A stretch of DNA of 64,000 nt from Henricia sp. BOLD:AAB3569 (taxonomy: Eukaryota > Echinodermata > Asteroidea > Spinulosida > Echinasteridae): assembly GCA_037783545.1 (NCBI GenBank), contig JBBELK010001561.1:62001-126000 (forward strand). The letters are read 5' to 3'. The position numbers were made by a program, and so were the translations under genes. Positions 1-12,800 of the stretch are shown here, piece after piece (the first letter of the stretch is position 1; every line of letters starts with the position of its first letter). Below the pieces are notes generated by a model, which did no database searches, was not told the DNA's origin, and worked only from the letters and a program-made list of their open reading frames with translations.

Positions 1-3000
1 CCAAACTTCGGCAAATTTGGAGGTCGAAAAATGTTCCAACGAACTTCAAATTTTGCATGCTCCAAAGACTCTATATTGCGCACTTGTCCTAAAAAATTGA
101 CAGACTTTCGCCGGGAAATGGCAGAGAAATTTCAGAGTTTAGGAAAAAAGGGGTTGGGGCTTCCTGGATGCTCCCGCAACCTGTGGCTGTCTGTACACAC
201 CTCTTTGGTGTACTCCTGACTCGTGCGCATGCTCAGTCCTTCGGACTGTCGTTGACACGGCCCAGTTTGGGACGGGATTTTGGTCAAAGTGTGGTCCAAA
301 CGTCGGCAAATTTGGAGGTCGAAAATTTTTCCGACGAACTTCAAATTTTGCATGCTCCAAACACTCTATATTGCGCACTTGTCCTAAAAAATTGACAGAC
401 TTTCGCCAGGAAATGGCAGAGAAATTTCAGAGTTTAGGAAAAAAAGGGGTTGGGGCTTCCTGGATGCTCCCGCAACCTGTGGCTGTCTGTACACACCTCT
501 TTGGTGTACTCCTGACTCGTGCGCATGCTCAGTCCTTCGGACTGTCGTTGACACGGCCCAGTTTGGGACGGGATTTTGGTCAAAGTGTGGTCCAAACGTC
601 GGCAAATTTGGAGGTCGAAAAATTTTCCGACGAACTTCAAATTTTGCATGCTCCAAACACTCTATATTGCGCACTTGTCCTAAAAAATTGACAGACTTTC
701 GCCAGGAAATGGCAGAGAAATTTCAGAGTTTAGGAAAAAAAGGGGTTGGGGCTTCCTGGATGCTCCCGCAACCTGTGGCTGTCTGTACACACCTCTTTGG
801 TGTACTCCAGACTCGTGCGCATGCTCAGTCCTTCGGACTGTCGTTGACACGGCCCAGTTTGGGACGGGATTTTGGTCAAAGTGTGGTCCAAACGTCGGCA
901 AATTTGGAGGTCGAAAAATTTTCCGACGAACTTCAAATTTTGCATGCTCCAAACACTCTATATTGCGCACTTGTCCTAACAAATTGACAGACTTTCGCCA
1001 GGAAATGGCAGAGAAATTTCAGAGTTTAGGAAAAAAAGGGGTTGGGGCTTCCTGGATGCTCCCGCAACCTGTGGCTGTCTGTATACACCTCTTTGGTGTA
1101 CTCCTGACTCGTGCGCATGCTCAGTCCTTCGGACTGTCGTTGACACGGCCCAGTTTGGGACGGGATTTTGGTCAAAGTGTGGTCCAAACGTCGGCAAATT
1201 TGGAGGTCGAAAATTTTTCCGACGAACTTCAAATTTTGCATGCTCCAAACACTCTATATTGCGCACTTGTCCTAAAAAATTGACAGACTTTCGCATGGAA
1301 ATGGCAGAGAAATTTCAGAGTTTATGAAAAAAAGGGGTTGGGGCTTCCTGGATGCTCCCGCAACCTGTGGCTGTCTGTACACACCTCTTTGGTGTACTCC
1401 TGACTCGTGCGCATGCTCAGTCCTTCGGACTGTCGTTGACACGGCCCAGTTTGGGACGGGATTTTGGTCAAAGTGTGGTCCAAACGTCGGCAAATTTGGA
1501 GGTCGAAAAATTTTCCGACGAACTTCAAATTTTGCATGCTCCAAACACTCTATATTGCGCACTTGTCCTGAAAAATTGACAGACTTTCGCCAGGAAATGG
1601 CAGAGAAATTTCAGAGTTTAGGAAAAAAAGGGGTTGGGGCTTCCTGGATGCTCCCGCAACCTGTGGCTGTCTGTACACACCTCTTTGGTGTACTCCTGAC
1701 TCGTGCGCATGCTCAGTCCTTCGGACTGTCGTTGACACGGCCCAGTTTGGGACGGGATTTTTGTCAAAGTGTGGTCCAAACGTCGGCAAATTTGGAGGTC
1801 GAAAAATTTTCCGACGAACTTCAAATTTTGCATGCTCCAAACACTCTATATTGCGCACTTGTCCTAAAAAATTGACAGACTTTCGCCAGGAAATGGCAGA
1901 GAAATTTCAGAGTTTAGGAAAAAAAGGGGTTGGGGCTTCCTGGATGCTCCCGCAACCTGTGGCTGTCTGTACACACCTCTTTGGTGTACTCCAGACTCGT
2001 GCGCATGCTCAGTCCTTCGGACTGTCGTTGACACGGCCCAGTTTGGGACGGGATTTTGGTCAAAGTGTGGTCCAAACGTCGGCAAATTTGGAGGTCGAAA
2101 AATTTTCCGACGAACTTCAAATTTTGCATGCTCCAAACACTCTATATTGCGCACTTGTCCTAACAAATTGACAGACTTTCGCCAGGAAATGGCAGAGAAA
2201 TTTCAGAGTTTAGGAAAAAAAGGGGTTGGGGCTTCCTGGATGCTCCCGCAACCTGTGGCTGTCTGAATACACCTCTTTGGTGTACTCCTGACTCGTGCGC
2301 ATGCTCAGTCCTTCGGACTGTCGTTGACACGGCCCAGTTTGGGACGGGATTTTGGTCAAAGTGTGGTCCAAACGTCGGCAAATTTGGAGGTCGAAAATTT
2401 TTCCGACGAACTTCAAATTTTGCATGCTCCAAACACTCTATATTGCGCACTTGTCCTGAAAAATTGACAGACTTTCGCCAGGAAATGGCAGAGAAATTTC
2501 AGAGTTTATGAAAAAAAGGGGTTGGGGCTTCCTGGATGCTCCCGCAACCTGTGGCTGTCTGTACACACCTCTTTGGTGTACTCCTGACTCGTGCGCATGC
2601 TCAGTCCTTCGGACTGTCGTTGACACGGCCCAGTTTGGGACGGGATTTTGGTCAAAGTGTGGTCCAAACGTCGGCAAATTTGGAGGTCGAAAAATTTTCC
2701 GACGAACTTCAAATTTTGCATGCTCCAAACACTCTATATTGCGCACTTGTCCTGAAAAAAATTGACAGACTTTCGCCAGGAAATGGCAGAGAAATTTCAG
2801 AGTTTAGGAAAAAAAGGGGTTGGGGCTTCCTGGATGCTCCCGCAACCTGTGGCTGTCTGTACACACCTCTTTGGTGTACTCCTGACTCGTGCGCATGCTC
2901 AGTCCTTCGGACTGTCGTTGACACGGCCCAGTTTGGGACGGGATTTTGGTCAAAGTGTGGTCCAAACGTCGGCAAATTTGGAGGTCGAAAAATTTTCCGA

Positions 3001-6000
3001 CGAACTTCAAATTTTGCATGCTCCAAACACTCTATATTGCGCACTTGTCCTGAAAAATTGACAGACTTTCGCCAGGAAATGGCAGAGAAATTTCAGAGTT
3101 TAGGAAAAAAAGGGGTTGGGGCTTCCTGGATGCTCCCGCAACCTGTGGCTGTCTGTACACACCTCTTTGGTGTACTCCTGACTCGTGCGCATGCTCAGTC
3201 CTTCGGACTGTCGTTGACACGGCCCAGTTTGGGACGGGATTTTGGTCAAAGTGTGGTCCAAACGTCGGCAAATTTGGAGGTCGAAAATTTTTCCGACGAA
3301 CTTCAAATTGTGCATGCTCCAAACACTCTATATTGCGCACTTGTCCTAAAAAATTGACAGACTTTCGCCGGCGGGAAATGGCAGAGAAATTTCAGAGTTT
3401 AGGAAAAAAAGGGGTTGGGGCTTCCTGGATGCTCCCGCAACCTGTGGCTGTCTGTACACACCTCTTTGGTGTACTCCTGACTCGTGCGCATGCTCAGTCC
3501 TTCGGACTGTCGTTGACACGGCCCAGTTTGGGACGGGATTTTGGTCAAAGTGTGGTCCAAACGTCGGCAAATTTGGAGGTCGAAAAATTTTCCGACGAAC
3601 TTCACATTTTGCATGCTCCAAACACTCTATATTGCGCACTTGTCCTAAAAAAATTGACAGACTTTCGCCGGGAAATGGCAGAGAAATTTCAGAGTTTAGG
3701 AAAAAAAGGGGTTGGGGCTTCCTGGATGCTCCTGCAACCTGTGGCTGTCTGTACACACCTCTTTGGTGTACTCCTGACTCGTGCGCATGCTCAGTCCTTC
3801 GGACTGTCGTTGACACGGCCCAGTTTGGGACGGGATTTTGGTCAAAGTGTGGTCCAAACGTCGGCAAATTTGGAGGTCGAAAAATGTTCCGACGAACTTC
3901 AAATTTTGCATGCTCCAAACACTCTATATTGCGCACTTGTCCTAAAAAATTGACAGACTTTCGCCAGGAAATGGCAGAGAAATTTCAGAGTTTAGGAAAA
4001 AAAGGGGTTGGGGCTTCCTGGATGCTCCCGCAACCTGTGGCTGTCTGTACACACCTCTTTGGTGTACTCCTGACTCGTGCGCATGCTCAGTCCTTCGGAC
4101 TGTCGTTGACACGGCCCAGTTTGGGACGGGATTTTGGTCAAAGTGTGGTCCAAACGTCGGCAAATTTGGAGGTCGAAAAATTTTCCGACGAACTTCAAAT
4201 TTTGCATGCTCCAAACACTCTATATTGCGCACTTGTCCTGAAAAATTGACAGACTTTCGCCAGGAAATGGCAGAGAAATTTCAGAGTTTAGGAAAAAAAG
4301 GGGTTGGGGCTTCCTGGATGCTCCCGCAACCTGTGGCTGTATGTACACACCTCTTTGGTGTACTCCTGACTCGTGCGCATGCTCAGTCCTTCGGACTGTC
4401 GTTGACACGGCCCAGTTTGGGACGGGATTTTGGTCAAAGTGTGGTCCAAACGTCGGCAAATTTGGAGGTCGAAAAATTTTCCGACGAACTTCAAATTTTG
4501 CATGCTCCAAACACTCTATATTGCGCACTTGTCCTGAAAAATTGACAGACTTTCGCCAGGAAATGGCAGAGAAATTTCAGAGTTTAGGAAAAAAAAGGGG
4601 TTGGGGCTTCCTGGATGCTCCCGCAACCTGTGGCTGTCTGTACACACCTCTTTGGTGTACTCCTGACTCGTGCGCATGCTCAGTCCTTCGGACTGTCGTT
4701 GACACGGCCCAGTTTGGGACGGGATTTTGGTCAAAGTGTGGTCCAAACGTCGGCAAATTTGGAGGTCGAAAAATGTTCCGACGAACTTCAAATTTTGCAT
4801 GCTCCAAACACTCTATATTGCGCACTTGTCCTAAAAAATTGACAGACTTTCGCCAGGAAATGGCAGAGAAATTTCAGAGTTTAGGAAAAAAAGGGGTTGG
4901 GGCTTCCTGGATGCTCCCGCAACCTGTGGCTGTCTGTACACACCTCTTTGGTGTACTCCTGACTCGTGCGCATGCTCAGTCCTTCGGACTGTCGTTGACA
5001 CGGCCCAGTTTGGGACGGGATTTTGGTCAAAGTGTGGTCCAAACGTCGGCAAATTTGGAGGTCGAAAAATTTTCCGACGAACTTCAAATTTTGCATGCTC
5101 CAAACACTCTATATTGCGCACTTGTCCTAAAAAATTGACAGACTTTCGCCGGGAAATGGCAGAGAAATTTCAGAGTTTAGGAAAAAAAGGGGTTGGGGCT
5201 TCCTGGATGCTCCCGCAACCTGTGGCTGTCTGTACACACCTCTTTGGTGTACTCCTGACTCGTGCGCATGCTCAGTCCTTCGGACTGTCGTTGACACGGC
5301 CCAGTTTGGGACGGGATTTTGGTCAAAGTGTGGTCCAAACGTCGGCAAATTTGGAGGTCGAAAAATGTTCCGACGAACTTCAAATTTTGCATGCTCCAAA
5401 CACTCTATATTGCGCACTTGTCCTAAAAAATTGACAGACTTTCGCCGGGAAATGGCAGAGAAATTTCAGAGTTTAGGAAAAAAAGGGGTTGGGGCTTCCT
5501 GGATGCTCCCGCAACCTGTGGCTGTCTGTACACACCTCTTTGGTGTACTCCTGACTCGTGCGCATGCTCAGTCCTTCGGACTGTCGATGACACGGCCCAG
5601 TTTGGGACGGGATTTTGGTCAAAGTGTGGTCCAAACGTCGGCAAATTTGGAGGTCGAAAAATTTTCCGACGAACTTCAAATTTTGCATGCTCCAAACACT
5701 CTATATTGCGCATTTGTCCTAAAAAAATTACAGACCTTCGCCAGGAAATGGCAGAGAAATTTCAGAGTTTAGGAAAAAAGGGGTTGGGGCTTCCTGGATG
5801 CTCCCGCAACCTGTGGCTGTCTGCACACACCTCTTTGGTGTACTCCTGACTCGTGCGCATGCTCAGTCCTTCGGACTGTCGTTGACACGGCCCAGTTTGG
5901 GACGGGATTTTGGTCAAAGTGTGGTCCAAACGTCGGCAAATTTGGAGGTCGAAAATTTTTCCGACGAACTTCACATTTTGCATGCTCCAAACACTCTATA

Positions 6001-6850
6001 TTGCGCACTTGTCCTAAAAAATTGACAGACTTTCGCCGGGAAATGGCAGAGAAATTTCAGAGTTTAGGAAAACAAAGGGGTTGGGGCTTCCTGGATGCTC
6101 CCGCAACCTGTGGCTGTCTGTACACACCTCTTTGGTGTACTCCTGACTCGTGCGCATGCTCAGTCCTTCGGACTGTCGTTGACACGGCCCAGTTTGGGAC
6201 GGGATTTTGGTCAAAGTGTGGTCCAAACGTCGGCAAATTTGGAGGTCGAAACATTTTCCGACGAACTTCAAATTGTGCATGCTCCAAACACTCTATATTG
6301 CGCACTTGTCCTAACAAATTGACAGACTTTCGCCAGGAAATGGCAGAGAAATTTCAGAGTTTAGGAAAAAAATGGGTTTGGGCTTCCTGGATGCTCCCGC
6401 AACCTGTGGCTGTCTGTACACACCTCTTTGGTGTACTCCTGACTCGTGCGCATGCTCAGTCCTTCGGACTGTCGTTGACACGGCCCAGTTTGGGACGGGA
6501 TTTTTGTCAAAGTGTGGTCCAAACGTCGGCAAATTTGGAGGTCAAAAAATTTTTCGACGAACTTCAAATTTTGCATGCTCCAAACACTCTATATTGCGCA
6601 TTTGTCCTAAAAAATTGACAGACCTTCGCCAGGAAATGGCAGAGAAATTTCAGAGTTTAGGAAAAAAGGGGTTGGGGCTTCCTGGATGCTCCCGCAACCT
6701 GTGGCTGTCTGTACACACCTCTTTGGTGTACTCCTGACTCGTGCGCATGCTCAGTCCTTCGGACTGTCGTTGACACGGCCCAGTTTGGGACGGGATTTTG
6801 GTCAAAGTGTGGTCCAAACGTCGGCAAATTTGGAGGTCGAAAAATGTTCC
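1..6850 (+). repeat. Subfamily A block (left)
   Basis: Nearly all monomers carry GGTTGGGG and CCAAACACTC. The first partial monomer has a B-type CCAAAGACTC, and some units have B-like GAAAAATGTTCC, so block edges are mosaic. Local markers include TGTACTCCAGAC near 808 and 1992, TTTATGAAAAAAA at about 1321 and 2505, CCTGAAAAATTG in several units, and a 3-bp expansion (CGCCGGCGGG) near 3368. No foreign insertion is present. Confidence 0.85.
667..2760 (+). repeat. Four-monomer higher-order repeat, 1184 bp period
   Basis: A marker series repeats with a shift of 1184 bp (four monomers): the unit with TACTCCAGAC followed by CCTAACAAATTG, then a unit with a changed TGTACAC box (GTATACACC near 1081, GAATACACC near 2265), then a unit with TTTATGAAAAAAA (about 1321 and 2505). 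The second copy is not exact, so the duplication has accumulated substitutions. Confidence 0.75.
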
Positions 6851-9800
6851 GACGAACTTCAAATTTTGCATGCTCCAAAGACTCTATATTGCGCACTTGT
6901 CCTAAAAAATTGACAGACTTTCGCCGGGAAATGGCAGAGAAATTTCAGAGTTTACAAAAAAAAGGGGTTGGCGCTTCCTGGATGCTCCCGCAACCTGTGG
7001 CTGTCTGTACACACCTCTTTGGTGTACTCCTGACTCGTGCGCATGCTCAGTCCTTCGGACTGTCGTTGACACGGCCCAGTTTTGGACGGCATTTTGGTCA
7101 AAGTGTGGTCCAAACGTCGGCAAATTTGGAGGTCGAAAAATGTTCCGACGAACTTCAAATTTTGCATGCTCCAAACACTCTATATTGCGCACTTGTCCTA
7201 CAAAATTGACAGACTTTCGCCGGGAAATGGCAGAGAAATTTCAGAGTTTAGAAAAAAAAGGGGTTGGCGCTTCCTGGATGCTCCCGCAACCTGTGGCTGT
7301 CTGTACACACCTCTTTGGTGTACTCCTGACTCGTGCGCATGCTCAGTCCTTCGGACTGTCGTTGACACGGCCCAGTTTGGGACGGGATTTTGGTCAAAGT
7401 GCGGTCCAAACGTCGGCAAATTTGGAGGTCGAAAAATGATCCGACGAACTTCAAATTTTGCATGCTCCAAAGACTCTATATTGCGCACTTGTCCTAAAAA
7501 ATTGACAGACTTTCGCCGGGAAATGGCAGAGAAATTCCAGAGTTTAGAAAAAAGGGGTTGGCGCTTCCTGGATGCTCCCGCAACCTGTGGCTGTCTGTAC
7601 ACACCTCTTTGGTGTACTCCTGACTCGTGCGCATACTCAGTCCTTCGGACTGTCGTTGACACGGCCCAGTTTGGGACGGGATTTTGGTCAAAGTGTGGTC
7701 CAAACGTCGGCAAATTTGGAGGTCGAAAAATGTTCCGACGAACTTCAAATTTTGCATGCTCCAAAGACTCTATATTGCGCACTTGTCCTAAAAAATTGAC
7801 AGACTTTCGCCGGGAAATGGCAGAGAAATTTCAGAGTTTAGAAAAAAAAAGGGGTTGGCGCTTCCTGGATGCTCCCGCAACCTGTGGCTGTCTGTACACA
7901 CCTCTTTGGTGTACTTCTGACTCGTGCGCATGCTCAGTCCTTCGGACTGTCGTTGACACGGCCCAGTTTGGGACGGGATTTTGGTCAAAGTGTGGTCCAA
8001 ACGTCGGCAAATTTGGAGGTCGAAAAATGTTCCGACGAACTTCAAATTTTGCATGCTCCAAAGACTCTATATTGCGCACTTGTCCTAAAAAATTGACAGA
8101 CTTTCGCCGGGAAATGGCAGAGAAATTTCAGAGTTTAGAAAAAAAGGGGTTGGCGCTTCCTGGATGCTCCCGCAACCTGTGGCTGTCTGTACACACCTCT
8201 TTGGTGTACTCCTGACTCGTGCGCATGCTCAGTCCTTCGGACTGTCGTTGACACGGCCCAGTTTGGGACGGGATTTTGGTCAAAGTGTGGTCCAAACGTC
8301 GGCAAATTTGGAGGTCGAAAAATGTTCCGACGAACTTCAAATTTTGCATGCTCCAAAGACTCTATATTGCGCACTTGTCCTAAAACATTGACAGACTTTC
8401 GCCGGGAAATGGCAGAGAAATTTCAGAGTTTAGAAAAAAAAGGGGTTGGCGCTTCCTGGATGCTCCCGCAACCTGTGGCTGTCTGTACACACCTCTTTGG
8501 TGTACTCCTGACTCGTGCGCATGCTCAGTCCTTCGGACTGTCGTTGACACGGCCCAGTTTGGGACGGGATGTTGGTCAAAGTGTGGTCCAAACGTCGGCA
8601 AATTTGGAGGTCGAAAATTTTTCCGACGAACTTCACATTTTGCATGCTCCAAACACTCTATATTGCGCACTTGTCCTAAAAAATTGACAGACTTTCGCCG
8701 GGAAATGGCAGAGAAATTTCAGAGTTTAGGAAAACAAAGGGGTTGGGGCTTCCTGGATGCTCCCGCAACCTGTGGCTGTCTGTACACACCTCTTTGGTGT
8801 ACTCCTGACTCGTGCGCATGCTCAGTCCTTCGGACTGTCGTTGACACGGCCCAGTTTGGGACGGGATTTTGGTCAAAGTGTGGTCCAAACGTCGGCAAAT
8901 TTGGAGGTCGAAACATTTTCCGACGAACTTCAAATTGTGCATGCTCCAAACACTCTATATTGCGCACTTGTCCTAACAAATTGACAGACTTTCGCCAGGA
9001 AATGGCAGAGAAATTTCAGAGTTTAGGAAAAAAATGGGTTTGGGCTTCCTGGATGCTCCCGCAACCTGTGGCTGTCTGTACACACCTCTTTGGTGTACTC
9101 CTGACTCGTGCGCATGCTCAGTCCTTCGGACTGTCGTTGACACGGCCCAGTTTGGGACGGGATTTTGGTCAAAGTGTGGTCCAAACGTCGGCAAATTTGG
9201 AGGTCGAAAAATTTTCCGACGAACTTCAAATTTTGCATGCTCCAAACACTCTATATTGCGCACTTGTCCTAAAAAATTGACAGACTTTCGCCGGGAAATG
9301 GCAGAGAAATTTCAGAGTTTAGGAAAAAAAGGGGTTGGGGCTTCCTGGATGCTCCCGCAACCTGTGGCTGTCTGTACACACCTCTTTGGTGTACTCCTGA
9401 CTCGTGCGCATGCTCAGTCCTTCGGACTGTCGTTGACACGGCCCAGTTTGGGACGGGATTTTGGTCAAAGTGTGGTCCAAACGTCGGCAAATTTGGAGGT
9501 CGAAAAATGTTCCGACGAACTTCAAATTTTGCATGCTCCAAACACTCTATATTGCGCACTTGTCCTAAAAAATTGACAGACTTTCGCCGGGAAATGGCAG
9601 AGAAATTTCAGAGTTTAGGAAAAAAAGGGGTTGGGGCTTCCTGGATGCTCCCGCAACCTGTGGCTGTCTGTACACACCTCTTTGGTGTACTCCTGACTCG
9701 TGCGCATGCTCAGTCCTTCGGACTGTCGTTGACACGGCCCAGTTTGGGACGGGATTTTGGTCAAAGTGTGGTCCAAACGTCGGCAAATTTGGAGGTCGAA

Positions 9801-12800
9801 AAATTTTCCGACGAACTTCAAATTTTGCATGCTCCAAACACTCTATATTGCGCATTTGTCCTAAAAAAATTACAGACCTTCGCCAGGAAATGGCAGAGAA
9901 ATTTCAGAGTTTAGGAAAAAAGGGGTTGGGGCTTCCTGGATGCTCCCGCAACCTGTGGCTGTCTGCACACACCTCTTTGGTGTACTCCTGACTCGTGCGC
10001 ATGCTCAGTCCTTCGGACTGTCGTTGACACGGCCCAGTTTGGGACGGGATTTTGGTCAAAGTGTGGTCCAAACGTCGGCAAATTTGGAGGTCGAAAATTT
10101 TTCCGACGAACTTCACATTTTGCATGCTCCAAACACTCTATATTGCGCACTTGTCCTAAAAAATTGACAGACTTTCGCCGGGAAATGGCAGAGAAATTTC
10201 AGAGTTTAGGAAAACAAAGGGGTTGGGGCTTCCTGGATGCTCCCGCAACCTGTGGCTGTCTGTACACACCTCTTTGGTGTACTCCTGACTCGTGCGCATG
10301 CTCAGTCCTTCGGACTGTCGTTGACACGGCCCAGTTTGGGACGGGATTTTGGTCAAAGTGTGGTCCAAACGTCGGCAAATTTGGAGGTCGAAACATTTTC
10401 CGACGAACTTCAAATTGTGCATGCTCCAAACACTCTATATTGCGCACTTGTCCTAACAAATTGACAGACTTTCGCCAGGAAATGGCAGAGAAATTTCAGA
10501 GTTTAGGAAAAAAATGGGTTTGGGCTTCCTGGATGCTCCCGCAACCTGTGGCTGTCTGTACACACCTCTTTGGTGTACTCCTGACTCGTGCGCATGCTCA
10601 GTCCTTCGGACTGTCGTTGACACGGCCCAGTTTGGGACGGGATTTTTGTCAAAGTGTGGTCCAAACGTCGGCAAATTTGGAGGTCAAAAAATTTTTCGAC
10701 GAACTTCAAATTTTGCATGCTCCAAACACTCTATATTGCGCATTTGTCCTAAAAAATTGACAGACCTTCGCCAGGAAATGGCAGAGAAATTTCAGAGTTT
10801 AGGAAAAAAGGGGTTGGGGCTTCCTGGATGCTCCCGCAACCTGTGGCTGTCTGTACACACCTCTTTGGTGTACTCCTGACTCGTGCGCATGCTCAGTCCT
10901 TCGGACTGTCGTTGACACGGCCCAGTTTGGGACGGGATTTTGGTCAAAGTGTGGTCCAAACGTCGGCAAATTTGGAGGTCGAAAAATGTTCCGACGAACT
11001 TCAAATTTTGCATGCTCCAAAGACTCTATATTGCGCACTTGTCCTAAAAAATTGACAGACTTTCGCCGGGAAATGGCAGAGAAATTTCAGAGTTTACAAA
11101 AAAAAGGGGTTGGCGCTTCCTGGATGCTCCCGCAACCTGTGGCTGTCTGTACACACCTCTTTGGTGTACTCCTGACTCGTGCGCATGCTCAGTCCTTCGG
11201 ACTGTCGTTGACACGGCCCAGTTTTGGACGGCATTTTGGTCAAAGTGTGGTCCAAACGTCGGCAAATTTGGAGGTCGAAAAATGTTCCGACGAACTTCAA
11301 ATTTTGCATGCTCCAAACACTCTATATTGCGCACTTGTCCTACAAAATTGACAGACTTTCGCCGGGAAATGGCAGAGAAATTTCAGAGTTTAGAAAAAAA
11401 AGGGGTTGGCGCTTCCTGGATGCTCCCGCAACCTGTGGCTGTCTGTACACACCTCTTTGGTGTACTCCTGACTCGTGCGCATGCTCAGTCCTTCGGACTG
11501 TCGTTGACACGGCCCAGTTTGGGACGGGATTTTGGTCAAAGTGCGGTCCAAACGTCGGCAAATTTGGAGGTCGAAAAATGATCCGACGAACTTCAAATTT
11601 TGCATGCTCCAAAGACTCTATATTGCGCACTTGTCCTAAAAAATTGACAGACTTTCGCCGGGAAATGGCAGAGAAATTCCAGAGTTTAGAAAAAAGGGGT
11701 TGGCGCTTCCTGGATGCTCCCGCAACCTGTGGCTGTCTGTACACACCTCTTTGGTGTACTCCTGACTCGTGCGCATACTCAGTCCTTCGGACTGTCGTTG
11801 ACACGGCCCAGTTTGGGACGGGATTTTGGTCAAAGTGTGGTCCAAACGTCGGCAAATTTGGAGGTCGAAAAATGTTCCGACGAACTTCAAATTTTGCATG
11901 CTCCAAAGACTCTATATTGCGCACTTGTCCTAAAAAATTGACAGACTTTCGCCGGGAAATGGCAGAGAAATTTCAGAGTTTAGAAACAAAAGGGGTTGGC
12001 GCTTCCTGGATGCTCCCGCAACCTGTGGCTGTCTGTACACACCTCTTTGGTGTACTCCTGACTCGTGCGCATGCTCAGTCCTTCGGACTGTCGTTGACAC
12101 GGCCCAGTTTGGGACGGGATTTTGGTCAAAGTGTGGTCCAAACGTCGGCAAATTTGGAGGTCGAAAAATGTTCCGACGAACTTCAAATTTTGCATGCTCC
12201 AAAGACTCTATATTGCGCACTTGTCCTAAAAAATTGACAGACTTTCGCCGGGAAATGGCAGAGAAATTTCAGAGTTTAGAAAAAAAAAGGGGTTGGCGCT
12301 TCCTGGATGCTCCCGCAACCTGTGGCTGTCTGTACACACCTCTTTGGTGTACTTCTGACTCGTGCGCATGCTCAGTCCTTCGGACTGTCGTTGACACGGC
12401 CCAGTTTGGGACGGGATTTCGGTCAAAGTGTGGTCCAAACGTCGGCAAATTTGGAGGTCGAAAAATGTTCCGACGAACTTCAAATTTTGCATGCTCCAAA
12501 GACTCTATATTGCGCACTTGTCCTAAAAAATTGACAGACTTTCGCCGGGAAATGGCAGAGAAATTTCAGAGTTTAGAAAAAAAAGGGGTTGGCGCTTCCT
12601 GGATGCTCCCGCAACCTGTGGCTGTCTGTACACACCTCTTTGGTGTACTCCTGACTCGTGCGCATGCTCAGTCCTTCGGACTGTCGTTGACACGGCCCAG
12701 TTTGGGACGGGATTTTGGTCAAAGTGTGGTCCAAACGTCGGCAAATTTGGAGGTCGAAAAATGTTCCGACGAACTTCAAATTTTGCATGCTCCAAAGACT